From CANKHJ01 sp035556495 (GTDB lineage Bacteria; Pseudomonadota; Alphaproteobacteria; Rhizobiales; Xanthobacteraceae): a DNA stretch of 39,150 bases. A program made the position numbers and the translations under genes. The DNA lies in the NCBI GenBank assembly GCA_035556495.1, contig DATMEW010000172.1, positions 1 through 39,150 of the forward strand, read 5' to 3'. Positions 8,036-16,152 of this stretch are shown piece by piece; positions within the stretch are counted from its first letter, which is position 1; the number at the start of each line of letters is the position of its first letter. The notes beneath the pieces were generated by a model. The model saw only the letters and a list, made by a program, of their open reading frames with translations, made no database searches and was not told the DNA's origin.

Positions 8036-10195
8036 ATGAAGCATTCGTCACCTCGGCGATTGTCCGTACTTGTATCCGTGCTGCGCGTATCTCTCTTCGG
8101 TTCAATCGTGCCTTTGCTTGCGACCGAAGCCGCAGCGCAGGCTGTAGCGGAAGACAATCTCGAACTGCCGACGATTGAAATCTCCGGAAACGGTTCAAAG
8201 GATCAGGCCGCGACGGAAAACTCCGGCTCCTATGCGGGTAGCAGCTCCGGTGTCGGTTCGAAGTCCAACGCTTCGACCCGCGAGGTGCCTCAGACCATCA
8301 GCGTCATGACCCGCCAGCGGCTGGACGACCAGAACCTGACAACCCTTGAGGGTGCGCTGAAGAACATGACCGGCATGAATGTCATGCAGGTCGATGCGGG
8401 GCGCGCTGATTTCTATTCACGCGGCCATCACGTCGACACCATCCAGGTGGATGGTGTGACTGCGAATTTGAATAACTTCTTCACGCATCCGGACCTCTAT
8501 GTCTATGATCGCGTGGAGGTGCTGCGTGGGCCGAATGCGCTGTTCAATGGTGGGGGAAGCCCCAGCGCATCGGTCAATCTCTCGCGCAAGCGGGCGCTGG
8601 ATTTCTTCCAGATCCAGGGCAGCGGCACGTTCGGCACGTTCGATACGAAGCGTGCAGAATTCGACGTGACCGGCCCGCTGCATCCGTCCAAGCGGATCAG
8701 GGCGCGATTCGTCGGTGTCCATGACGACAAGAAGCTGTTTCTTGACAACAGTTTCTATCGGAAGCCGACGGCCTATGGCACCGTCGAGGTCGATTTCACC
8801 GAGAACACCACGCTCTCGGTCGGCATGACCTATACCGAACTCGACTATCTGGCCTTCTTCGGCCTTCCGGCCTTTGCCAACGGCCAGTTGCTCAATGTGC
8901 CGCGTTCGACTTTCTACGGCGCGGACTGGAGCCGCTGGAAAACCACCACGCTGGATAAATTCGCGGAGGCCGAACACCGGTTCGACAATGGCGGCCGTAT
9001 CAAGGTGGCCTTCCGCAACATCACCCGCGATTCGGAGGCGATCTATACGACGCCGTCCTCGGCGATCAACCCGGTCACCGGAAACGGAAATCTCAACCGC
9101 GTGCGGTTTTCTCCCACTCACGACAACACCACGCTCGATGCGTTCTATACGACGCCGTTCGAGCTGTTCGGGCAGACCCACAACCTGACCATCGGCGCGG
9201 ATCAGCGGCGCTTCACCTATGATCTTCAGAATGGGTCGGCGCCCGCCATTTCGATGAATGTCTTCAATCCCGTCACGAATGTGCCGTTTCCGAACATCGC
9301 CTATGCGGGACGCACGCGGACCGAGCAGAACGAGTCCGGCGCTTATGGGCAACTGCGCGTCAAGCCGCTGCAATGGCTCACGCTGGTCGCCGGCGGCCGC
9401 TTCAGTCGCTGGGACAATTACAGCCTCAACAAGAACACCGGCGTGAAGACCAACCTTGCCGAACTGAACGGTATCTTCACCAAGACCTATGGCGCCGTGG
9501 TCGATATTCTGCCGCAGGTGTCCCTCTATGCGTCCTATGCGGATATTTTCGTGCCGCAGACGGCCATCATGGCGAATGGCGACCTGCTGCCGCCGCGGAC
9601 CGGTTCGCAGCGGGAGGCCGGCGTCAAGACCAGCCTGCTCGACGGCCGGCTGATCGGTCATCTCGCCTTCTTCCGCATTCATGATGTCAATCGCTCTCTG
9701 GCGGATCCGAGCAACCCCACATTCTCGATTCCGGCCGGCGAGGTGGAGAGCAAGGGATATGAAGCGGAAGTCACCGGCAAGCTCGCGCCGGGATGGGATA
9801 TCACCGCCGGATATGCCTATACGGAAACCAAGTATCTGCGGGACACCGTTACCAACGAGGGCACCACATTCTCCCGCTCGACGCCGGCGCATAGCTACAA
9901 CATCTGGACCCGGTACGAGTTTCAGGAGGGTCTGCTGCGCGGCTTCAGCGTTGGCGGCGGCGCCAAGATCGTCAGCTCCTTCTATGCGCAGTCCGGTGCG
10001 ATCCGCTGGGTGCAGGATGGCTATCAGGTGCTGTCCGCGCAGATCGGCTATAAGTTCACGCCGAATGTCTGGGCGACGCTCACGGCCAACAACCTGCTCG
10101 ACCAGACCTATTACCAGTGGGTCAACGGTGCCACGAGCGGCAACCGGTATGGCGAGCCGCGCAGCGTTCATCTGAAGGTGAGCGCCAAGTGGTAA
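8036..10195 (+). CDS. TonB-dependent siderophore receptor
   Basis: A 719-residue outer-membrane receptor that would import a ferric siderophore using TonB energy. Residues 1-36 are a signal peptide (basic start, hydrophobic core, AAAQA cleavage region). ELPTIEISG (about 43-51) is TonB-box-like. The plug domain covers about 80-190: REVPQTISVMTRQRLDDQNL, VDTIQVDGV (133-141), and YDRVEVLRGPNALFNGGGSP (157-176). The remainder is the 22-strand barrel, ending EPRSVHLKVSAKW. There is no N-terminal signalling (secretin-like) domain, so it is unlikely to drive FecIR-type signalling. The ATG at 8036 has GGGGG seven to eleven bases upstream; an in-frame ATG at 8000 would spoil the signal peptide. It is first in an operon with PepSY, DUF3649 and DUF3325 genes. 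The siderophore is not identifiable from sequence. Confidence 0.95.
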   Translation: MKHSSPRRLSVLVSVLRVSLFGSIVPLLATEAAAQAVAEDNLELPTIEISGNGSKDQAATENSGSYAGSSSGVGSKSNASTREVPQTISVMTRQRLDDQNLTTLEGALKNMTGMNVMQVDAGRADFYSRGHHVDTIQVDGVTANLNNFFTHPDLYVYDRVEVLRGPNALFNGGGSPSASVNLSRKRALDFFQIQGSGTFGTFDTKRAEFDVTGPLHPSKRIRARFVGVHDDKKLFLDNSFYRKPTAYGTVEVDFTENTTLSVGMTYTELDYLAFFGLPAFANGQLLNVPRSTFYGADWSRWKTTTLDKFAEAEHRFDNGGRIKVAFRNITRDSEAIYTTPSSAINPVTGNGNLNRVRFSPTHDNTTLDAFYTTPFELFGQTHNLTIGADQRRFTYDLQNGSAPAISMNVFNPVTNVPFPNIAYAGRTRTEQNESGAYGQLRVKPLQWLTLVAGGRFSRWDNYSLNKNTGVKTNLAELNGIFTKTYGAVVDILPQVSLYASYADIFVPQTAIMANGDLLPPRTGSQREAGVKTSLLDGRLIGHLAFFRIHDVNRSLADPSNPTFSIPAGEVESKGYEAEVTGKLAPGWDITAGYAYTETKYLRDTVTNEGTTFSRSTPAHSYNIWTRYEFQEGLLRGFSVGGGAKIVSSFYAQSGAIRWVQDGYQVLSAQIGYKFTPNVWATLTANNLLDQTYYQWVNGATSGNRYGEPRSVHLKVSAKW

Positions 10196-10226
10196 GCGCC
10201 GGCCGGCCGGACTGACAGGACCAGCG

Positions 10227-11825
10227 ATGCTGGGCACCTTCCGCCAATCGATGACATGGCTGCACACCTGGTGCGGCCTTGTCTTCGGCTGGGTGTTGTT
10301 CGCCGTGTTCTTTGCCGGCACCGTCGCGGTGTTCCGGCTCGAGGTCGATTACTGGATGACCCCGGAGCTTCATGGGAAGCTGGAGGGCGCGGCGCCTGTC
10401 GCGACGGCGCAGGGCGCGCTGGAGCGTCTTGCGCCCGGTGCGCTGCGCTGGACGATCGATCTGCCGGACGAGCGGGCGGATGTGTTGCGCATCCGTTGGC
10501 AGCCGGCGCCGCGGGAACGGCTCCAGAGCCGTTATATCGATGCGGCCGGCAATGAGCTGCCCGTCCGCGACACGCGCGGCGGCACGATGATCTACCGCTT
10601 TCATTACGGGTTGCTGCTCGGCCGCACCGGCATGTGGATGGTCGGCGGGCTGGCGATGGTGATGTTCGTGACGCTTCTCACCGGCATCATCATCCATGCC
10701 AAGATATTCAAGGAATTCTTCACCTTCCGCCCCGGCCGCGCGCCGCCGCGCGCCTGGCTCGACGCGCATACGGTCAGCAGCGTGATGTCGCTGCCGTTCA
10801 CGGTGATGATCACCTATACGGGGCTGGTCATCTGGTGGTTCATCTGGATGCCGGGCGGACTGGATCTCGCTTTCGGCGGCGATCGGGCGGGACTGTTCCG
10901 CGAGATGGCGCCGCCGGGTTTCGAGGCGGCCAAAGCGTCCGGCCAGCCGGCGTCGCTCGCCGATCTGTCCGGCATCGTCGCCGCTGCGGCGCAGATCGGG
11001 GATGGCGATCTTCACGTCGCCACCATCACGGTGTTCAATCCCGGCGATTCCGCTGCGCGGGTGGAACTCGCGCGCGTATCGGACCGCGCGATCTGGGGCG
11101 GGAGCGACCGCTTGCGCTTCGATGGCGTCACGGGCAGCTACCTGGATCGGCGCGGCGAAACAGGCCAGCCGGCCTATGTGGCCTTTCGCGCCTTCCGCAT
11201 TCTCCATGAGATCAAGTTTGCCGCGCCATGGCTGCGCTGGCTGTTTTTCGTCATGAGCGCGGCAAGCTGTGTCGTGATTGCGACGGGAGCCGTTCTTTGG
11301 GGCGCAAAAAGGCGCGCGCGTCATCTTCGCGAGTTCGCCAAAGATGAGCCGCAGATGCATTCAGCGCTGGCCTGCTTTGGCGTCGAGGCGCTCAATGCCG
11401 GTGTGATCGCCGGCATGTTCACGGCCACATCCGCCTATTTCATGGCGAACCGCATCATTCCTGCCGCAGTGTCGGGCCGTGCGGACATGGAGGTGAATGT
11501 ATTCTTTCTCGTGTGGTTTGCTTGCGCCGCCATCGCGCTTGCGACGATGCTCGCGCGCCGCCGCGCGATGACGCAAGCCGATGGCGCCCAGCACGTGCTG
11601 CGCAGCGTCTGGAGCTTTCAATGGGCCCTGGCCGCCGTCGCGGCGGGGGCGCTTCCATTGGTGGATCAGATCTCCACTGGCGGATTGGTGGACGCCCTCG
11701 CGCGCAGGGACCCGGTGTTGCTGTCCTTCCACGCCACGAACCTTGGCCTCGCCTGTGGCCTGATGTTTGCCGCGTGGAAGGCGTCGGGGCTGCCCGGACG
11801 GGCGATGCGGTTGAAACGGGCATGA
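10227..11825 (+). CDS. PepSY-associated TM-helix family inner-membrane protein (iron uptake)
   Basis: A 532-residue polytopic inner-membrane protein starting 31 bases after the receptor stop. Predicted helices lie at about residues 15-37, 135-158, 182-207 and 330-357, with four more towards the C-terminus. Periplasmic PepSY-type regions lie between helices 1-2 and 3-4. Membrane-embedded histidines (H13, H126, H157, H181) could ligate heme, as proposed for this family. Relatives encoded beside siderophore receptors, such as FoxB-type proteins, are linked to reductive iron release from siderophores at the inner membrane. That role here is inference from family and location. Its stop overlaps the next start as ATGA, so translation is coupled. 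Confidence 0.88.
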   Translation: MLGTFRQSMTWLHTWCGLVFGWVLFAVFFAGTVAVFRLEVDYWMTPELHGKLEGAAPVATAQGALERLAPGALRWTIDLPDERADVLRIRWQPAPRERLQSRYIDAAGNELPVRDTRGGTMIYRFHYGLLLGRTGMWMVGGLAMVMFVTLLTGIIIHAKIFKEFFTFRPGRAPPRAWLDAHTVSSVMSLPFTVMITYTGLVIWWFIWMPGGLDLAFGGDRAGLFREMAPPGFEAAKASGQPASLADLSGIVAAAAQIGDGDLHVATITVFNPGDSAARVELARVSDRAIWGGSDRLRFDGVTGSYLDRRGETGQPAYVAFRAFRILHEIKFAAPWLRWLFFVMSAASCVVIATGAVLWGAKRRARHLREFAKDEPQMHSALACFGVEALNAGVIAGMFTATSAYFMANRIIPAAVSGRADMEVNVFFLVWFACAAIALATMLARRRAMTQADGAQHVLRSVWSFQWALAAVAAGALPLVDQISTGGLVDALARRDPVLLSFHATNLGLACGLMFAAWKASGLPGRAMRLKRA

Positions 11826-12124
11826 GCGGGAAGCCTTCCACAGCAGCAGGCTCCGGGCTGTCGCATGCGCTGGCGGTCGCGGCGCGCATCGGCGCCGCTG
11901 TGCTGATGGGCTATGCCATCACCTATGTCGCGGCCGGCGCGGCTTCGCTGGTGATGCCGCTTCCCCGCACCGAGGCGGTCCTCTGGGCAAGCATCGCGTC
12001 ATTCATGGTGTATACCGCAGTGGCGATCTATGCATTCGCGGCAGCCAGCGTCCTGCGCATGTGGCGCAATCTTCTGCTCGCGCTGGCCCTGCTGTCGGCC
12101 GTGGTCGCATTGGTGCCGGCGTGA
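11822..12124 (+). CDS. DUF3649 family membrane protein
   Basis: A 100-residue protein with three hydrophobic helices: about 15-40 (AVAARIGAAVLMGYAITYVA), 50-72 (VLWASIASFMVYTAVAIYAF) and 82-99. DUF3649 proteins are small inner-membrane proteins almost always found beside PepSY and DUF3325 genes in siderophore loci; their function is unknown. The ATG overlaps the PepSY stop (ATGA), and its own stop overlaps the GTG start of the next gene (GTGA). These tight couplings imply equimolar synthesis of the three inner-membrane proteins, perhaps as a complex. Confidence 0.85.
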   Translation: MSGKPSTAAGSGLSHALAVAARIGAAVLMGYAITYVAAGAASLVMPLPRTEAVLWASIASFMVYTAVAIYAFAAASVLRMWRNLLLALALLSAVVALVPA

Positions 12125-12447
12125 TTGCGTTGTCGTCCACGCTGTTCGTGCTCGCCGGCCTTGCCCTCGTCAGTCTGGGCATGCAGCGTCATCGTCAGTC
12201 GCGGCCGAGACATTGGCAGGGCGCCGGCGTCACGCTCGCCCTGCGCATCGCCGGGGCTGTGCTGATCGCCGTGTCCGCGGCGGTTCCGCTGCGCGCCAAC
12301 CTACAACTGGGCCTCGTCGAGTGGTCCGGTTATGCAATGATCGCGGGCTTCGCAGTCACCGCGCTGCACAGTTATGCGGAGCGCGCGGTTCCCTGGGCCG
12401 GGCTGGCTTCTGGCGTATTGGCGGCCGGCGCTCTGGCGCTGGCCTGA
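12121..12447 (+). CDS. DUF3325 family membrane protein
   Basis: A 108-residue inner-membrane protein with helices at about 1-19, 35-55, 63-85 and 90-107, and a short basic loop (RHRQSRPRHW) after the first. It fits DUF3325, the usual partner of DUF3649 and PepSY proteins in iron-siderophore operons. The GTG start at 12121 is chosen because it overlaps the DUF3649 stop as GTGA and leaves the first helix right at the N-terminus. This is the last gene of the operon; the next gene downstream is on the other strand. Molecular function is unknown for the family. Confidence 0.82.
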   Translation: MIALSSTLFVLAGLALVSLGMQRHRQSRPRHWQGAGVTLALRIAGAVLIAVSAAVPLRANLQLGLVEWSGYAMIAGFAVTALHSYAERAVPWAGLASGVLAAGALALA

Positions 12448-12504
12448 AAGCCGAGACATCGAATTCGGTCTGGTTCACCCAGCGCATTCATCCGGGCAAA
12501 GACG

Positions 12505-12786
12505 CTATTCGGCCTTTCGAAGAAACTCGATAAACACGCGGACCGGACCAGCCAGTTCAACCTCGTGCTTCTGCTCCGGCCGGATGACACCGGGCTTTCC
12601 CGGCTCAAGCATGATTTCGCTGGGAGGCTCGTGAATCCGGTACAGCAGCTTGCCCTCCAGCACATGGATCAGGGCCCATGTCCCGGCCTTGGTGCTGTGA
12701 TCCCGCTGGAGGGCGGCGGGAAGGGTATCCTGGCTGAACTCCGGAGAGCGGCTGTAGGGCGCCAGGCCCGCAGGAAGATCGTTCAT
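12505..12786 (-). CDS. DUF1971 (YeaR/TehB-like) cupin-fold protein
   Basis: A 93-residue protein consisting of one small beta-barrel domain. The pattern begins LPAGLAPYSRSPEFSQDTLP, then HSTKAGTWALIHVLEGKLLY and ends PGVIRPEQKHEVEL with VRVFIEFLRK. This is the DUF1971 domain, also found fused to tellurite-resistance TehB methyltransferases and alone as YeaR. Its exact function is unsettled. The ATG is supported by GGGAGAAAAG directly upstream. It is transcribed away from the TerC-family gene, with a 411-base region between them. Confidence 0.85.
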   Translation of the reverse strand: MNDLPAGLAPYSRSPEFSQDTLPAALQRDHSTKAGTWALIHVLEGKLLYRIHEPPSEIMLEPGKPGVIRPEQKHEVELAGPVRVFIEFLRKAE

Positions 12787-13197
12787 GTCTTTTCTCCCGT
12801 GATTCTGTGATCTTGACCGTCGAATTCGCCCGGTCCTGTGTCCGCGTCGCCATGATCGCCTCTGTCATCGAGGTGACGCAATCATCATCCATATTGAGGA
12901 TGTCAGATCGTGCGGGCCGCGCCACGGATGTAATGGTAGCAGATCGCGCGTGACGTGAGCCCGCCCGGGAAACCGTGGCGGGTTTTGCGTCGGGGACCGG
13001 CCGCGCGGCGTCTGATCGCTGACCTGCAACAAGATCGAGCATGTGTCCGCCTGAGGGTTGCTGCGGAAATCATGCTCTCCGTGATCAAATAAATTCCTTT
13101 GTCCAGCGGATGCCCGATGCCTAGCTTCCAATGAAGCGGCGTATTGACGGACCTTTTTCCGCGCGAGCGCGCGGCGCCTGCTGACAGGCAGCCTGAC
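12787..13197. other. Intergenic region between divergent DUF1971 and TerC-family genes
   Basis: About 411 bases in which no gene can be supported; frames that stay open here have no recognisable protein features. It must carry both divergent promoters. A GC-rich hairpin-forming stretch (GCGCGAGCGCGCGGCGCC) lies about 35 bases before the TerC start. I looked for the manganese-sensing yybP-ykoY riboswitch, which often precedes TerC-family genes, and did not see its conserved elements. Confidence 0.55.
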
Positions 13198-13854
13198 ATG
13201 ATCTTCGACGTCGAACTTCTCTCCGCAGCGGTCCAGGTCATCATGATCGACCTGGTTCTGGCCGGAGATAACGCAGTCGTTATCGGACTGGCGGTCGCGG
13301 GGTTGCCTGCAACCCAGCGGACGCACGCCGTGCTATTCGGCATTCTGACAGCCACCGTTCTGCGCATCGCCTTCGCGCTTGTCGCCGTGGAACTGCTTCA
13401 GATCGTCGGCCTTGCCCTTGCCGGAGGCATCCTGCTGCTATGGGTATGCTGGAAGATGTGGCGTGAACTGCGCGTCACGTCCGCAGCCCAGATGAACGCG
13501 ACCGAGGCCATTCTGGATGTCGACCTGAACGCCGATGGCGTCATCGCCGGCGCGCCGGGCACGAAGACGCTTCGGCAAGCCGTCGGGCAGATTGTCATCG
13601 CCGATGTCTCGATGTCGCTCGACAATGTCATCGCGGTGGCTGCGGCGGCGCGCGAGCATCCGGGCGTGCTCGTCTTCGGTCTGACCATATCCATCGCGCT
13701 GATGGGCCTTGCCGCGTCGCTGGTCGCGAAGCTCCTGCAAAGCTATCACTGGATTTCCTATATCGGACTTGCCCTGATTCTCTATGTCTCCATCGAGATG
13801 ATAAGGCGCGGCATCCGCGAGGTGATGCCGATCCTGATGACGGCGTTCGCGTGA
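13198..13854 (+). CDS. TerC family integral membrane protein
   Basis: A 218-residue membrane protein of the TerC/YjbE group. Helices run at about 6-30 (with the family motif IDLVLAGDNAVVIGLAV), 40-62, 65-83, 125-145 (repeat motif IADVSMSLDNVIAVAAAA), 155-175 and 180-200. The paired LAGDNA and MSLDNV motifs, each with Asp-Asn inside a helix, are the TerC hallmark and may bind metal. Family members are linked to tellurite resistance and, in several bacteria, to manganese export or metallation of exported enzymes; which applies here is not determined. ATG 13198 places the first helix at the N-terminus; a TTG 18 codons upstream would add an unlikely polar leader. Confidence 0.9.
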   Translation: MIFDVELLSAAVQVIMIDLVLAGDNAVVIGLAVAGLPATQRTHAVLFGILTATVLRIAFALVAVELLQIVGLALAGGILLLWVCWKMWRELRVTSAAQMNATEAILDVDLNADGVIAGAPGTKTLRQAVGQIVIADVSMSLDNVIAVAAAAREHPGVLVFGLTISIALMGLAASLVAKLLQSYHWISYIGLALILYVSIEMIRRGIREVMPILMTAFA

Positions 13855-13865
13855 ACTACGGCGCC

Positions 13866-14483
13866 TCAGGACTGAACCGACGCGCCTCGCGTTGCCACCA
13901 GCGTCCAGCCGCCGGAGCCGACCCAGAGACCGCGCTCGAATGTCCAGATATCCTCGGTGACGTGGTGGACAGCCCGGCGGCCGCCTTCCGCAACGTCCGG
14001 CGACAGCTCTATGAACTCACCGACGAAAAGCAGCGATACCTGCATCCAGTTTCGCGCCATCGCGCCATCGACGATCTCCGCTTTGCACAGGCGCAGAAAT
14101 GCAGCGTTCCGCCGGCTGGATGCCGCCTCGCGGGCGGTGATGGCTTCGAGGAAAGCGTCACACACCTCGCGCGAGACGCGCCGTTGCAGAACCGGCCGGT
14201 CACCTGACAGATAAGCCATGATGATCGCTTCATAGGTCTCGCGCGCGGCCGCGAGGAAGTCTTCCGACGTCTCGACGCCGTCGCGCCGGTAGATCTCCCG
14301 CAGGACGGATTCCAGGTCCCGTTGCGCCACGGCGGGCGCGTCGTGCTCCGGCTCCGGCGGCTGCCGATGCGCCTTGGCGAGTTCCTGCGCAGACAGAAAC
14401 TCAAGCCATTGATACATCCACCAATAGAACCAGGCGGACCACAGAACCAGCGCCACGCCTGAAGCATCGAGTTCCTGAAGCAT
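13866..14483 (-). CDS. Tim44-like domain protein
   Basis: A 205-residue protein. The N-terminus has a Trp-rich hydrophobic helix (LWSAWFYWWMYQWLEFLSAQ, about 14-33), probably a membrane anchor, then a linker rich in Pro, Glu and Arg. From about residue 60 a Tim44-like fold follows: FLAAARETYEAIIMAYLSGD, RVSREVCDAFLEAITAREA, AFLRLCKAEIVDGAMARNWM, VSLLFVGEFIELS and a final WTFERGLWVGSGGWTLVAT. In alphaproteobacteria Tim44-like proteins (for example TimA) are inner-membrane-associated; their job is not settled. AGGAGATCGGTC precedes the ATG. It lies 75 bases downstream of ctaD on the same strand, so it may be co-transcribed with an oxidase subunit. Confidence 0.8.
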   Translation of the reverse strand: MLQELDASGVALVLWSAWFYWWMYQWLEFLSAQELAKAHRQPPEPEHDAPAVAQRDLESVLREIYRRDGVETSEDFLAAARETYEAIIMAYLSGDRPVLQRRVSREVCDAFLEAITAREAASSRRNAAFLRLCKAEIVDGAMARNWMQVSLLFVGEFIELSPDVAEGGRRAVHHVTEDIWTFERGLWVGSGGWTLVATRGASVQS

Positions 14484-14558
14484 GACCGATCTCCTGTTGC
14501 CGCCTCGCGTCTCGTCGGCGCTGAAATCCGGTTTCGTCAGCGGCGGCGATCCATCGGT

Positions 14559-16151
14559 CTAGACAATCCGGGGCAGCGTTTCGAACTGATGGAACGGCGG
14601 CGGCGAGGTCAGCGTCCACTCCAGCGTCGTGGCGCCTTCGCCCCAGGGGTTGTTGCCGGCTGGCCGCCTGCGCAGCATCGCTTCGGCGATGGTCACGAAG
14701 AAGAAGGCGAAGCCGACCGCCGCGATATACGAGCCGATGGAGGACACGAAGTTCCAGCCGGCGAAGGCGTCCGGATAGTCCGCATAGCGGCGCGGCATGC
14801 CGGCGAGCCCCAGGAAGTGATGGGGGAAAAACACCAGGTTGACGCCGATGAACATCAGCGTGAAATGCACGCGGCCGAGCCACTCGTTATAGAGATAGCC
14901 GGACATCTTCGGGAACCAGTAGTAGAAGCCCGCGAAGATGCCGAACACGGCGCCCAGCGACAGCACGTAATGAAAATGCGCGATGACATAATAAGTGTCG
15001 TGCAGCGCATAATCGATTCCCGGGCCGGCGAGCACGACGCCGGTCACGCCGCCGATCGTGAACAGGATGACGAAGCCGATGGCCCACAGCATCGGGACGC
15101 TGAAGCGGATCGAGCCGCCCCACATCGTTGCGACCCATGAGAAGACCTTGATGCCGGTGGGAACCGCGATGATCATCGACGCCATCGCAAAATACATCTG
15201 CGCGCCCGCCGACATGCCGACCGTATACATATGGTGGGCCCAGACGATGAAGCCGATGAAGCCGATCGCGACCATCGCATAAGCCATGCCGAGATAGCCG
15301 AAGATCGGCTTGCGCGAAAACGTCGCGATGACATGGCTGACGATGCCGAAGGCCGGCAGGATCATGATGTAGACTTCGGGATGGCCGAAGAACCAGAACA
15401 GGTGCTGGTAGAGGATCGGGTCGCCGCCGGCCTGCGCCTCGAAGAAAGCCGTTCCGAAATTGCGGTCGGTCAGCAGCATGGTGATGGCGCCGGCGAGAAC
15501 CGGGAGGGAGAGCAGCAGCATAAAAGCTGTCACGAGCATGCCCCAGGCGAACAGCGGCATCTTGTGCAGGGTCATGCCCGGCGCGCGCATGTTGAAGATC
15601 GTCGTGATGAAGTTGATGGCCCCGAGGATCGAGGACGCGCCGGAGAGATGGACGGAGAGGATGACGAAATCCACCGCCGGCCCCGGCTGGCCGGCGCCGG
15701 AGAGCGGGGGATAGAGCGTCCAGCCGCCGCCATGGCCGGTGGAGCCGGTCGCGCCTTCCATGAAGAGGGAGATGACGAACAGCAGGAACGAAGCGACCAG
15801 CAGCCAGAACGAGATGTTGTTCATGCGCGGAAACGCCATGTCCGGCGCGCCGATCATCAGCGGAACGAGCCAGTTTCCGAAGCCGCCGATCAGCGCAGGC
15901 ATGATGACGAAAAAGATCATCACCAGGCCATGGGCGCTGACCAGGGCGTTGAACAACGACGGATCGGCGAAGAACTGCAAGCCGGGCGCTTGCAGCTCCA
16001 TGCGGATGGCGACCGACAGCGCGGTTCCGACGATGCCGGCCAGGCTGGCGAAGATCAGATAGAGCGTGCCGATATCCTTGTGGTTGGTCGAATAGAACCA
16101 GCGTCTCACAAACGGCGGCTTCTCGGCATGGTGAACTGCCGCGTCGGTCAT
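14559..16151 (-). CDS. ctaD: Cytochrome c oxidase subunit I (aa3-type heme-copper oxidase)
   Basis: A 530-residue, 12-helix catalytic subunit that reduces O2 to water while pumping protons. Ligands and channel residues are readable: heme a histidine H74 (SAHGLVMIFF), CuB site H257 and cross-linked Y261 with E259 (GHPEVY), H306/H307 (WAHHMYTVGM), K335 of the K-channel (PTGIKVFSW), D104 at the D-channel entrance (GAPDMAFPRMNN), and H392/H394 (IAHFHYVLSLG). It therefore looks fully functional and A-family. The ATG at 16151 has GGGAGGATAAG upstream and lies one base after the stop of the xdhC-like gene (TAAGATG), implying coupled translation. Oddly, no ctaC, ctaE or ctaB gene is adjacent; subunit I stands alone between an XdhC-like and a Tim44-like gene. 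Confidence 0.97.
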   Translation of the reverse strand: MTDAAVHHAEKPPFVRRWFYSTNHKDIGTLYLIFASLAGIVGTALSVAIRMELQAPGLQFFADPSLFNALVSAHGLVMIFFVIMPALIGGFGNWLVPLMIGAPDMAFPRMNNISFWLLVASFLLFVISLFMEGATGSTGHGGGWTLYPPLSGAGQPGPAVDFVILSVHLSGASSILGAINFITTIFNMRAPGMTLHKMPLFAWGMLVTAFMLLLSLPVLAGAITMLLTDRNFGTAFFEAQAGGDPILYQHLFWFFGHPEVYIMILPAFGIVSHVIATFSRKPIFGYLGMAYAMVAIGFIGFIVWAHHMYTVGMSAGAQMYFAMASMIIAVPTGIKVFSWVATMWGGSIRFSVPMLWAIGFVILFTIGGVTGVVLAGPGIDYALHDTYYVIAHFHYVLSLGAVFGIFAGFYYWFPKMSGYLYNEWLGRVHFTLMFIGVNLVFFPHHFLGLAGMPRRYADYPDAFAGWNFVSSIGSYIAAVGFAFFFVTIAEAMLRRRPAGNNPWGEGATTLEWTLTSPPPFHQFETLPRIV

Positions 16152-16152
16152 C

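Noticed and set aside
8417..10321. Long minus-strand open frame opposite the siderophore receptor
   Set aside because: Antisense to a clear TonB receptor; no signal, domain or ribosome site.
13020..13197. Manganese riboswitch (yybP-ykoY) before the TerC-family gene
   Set aside because: The conserved paired elements of that riboswitch are not visible; only a GC-rich hairpin is present.
12505..13854. Tellurite-resistance operon
   Set aside because: Only the family names suggest it; no tehA, tehB methyltransferase or terZABDE genes are present, and the two genes are divergent.
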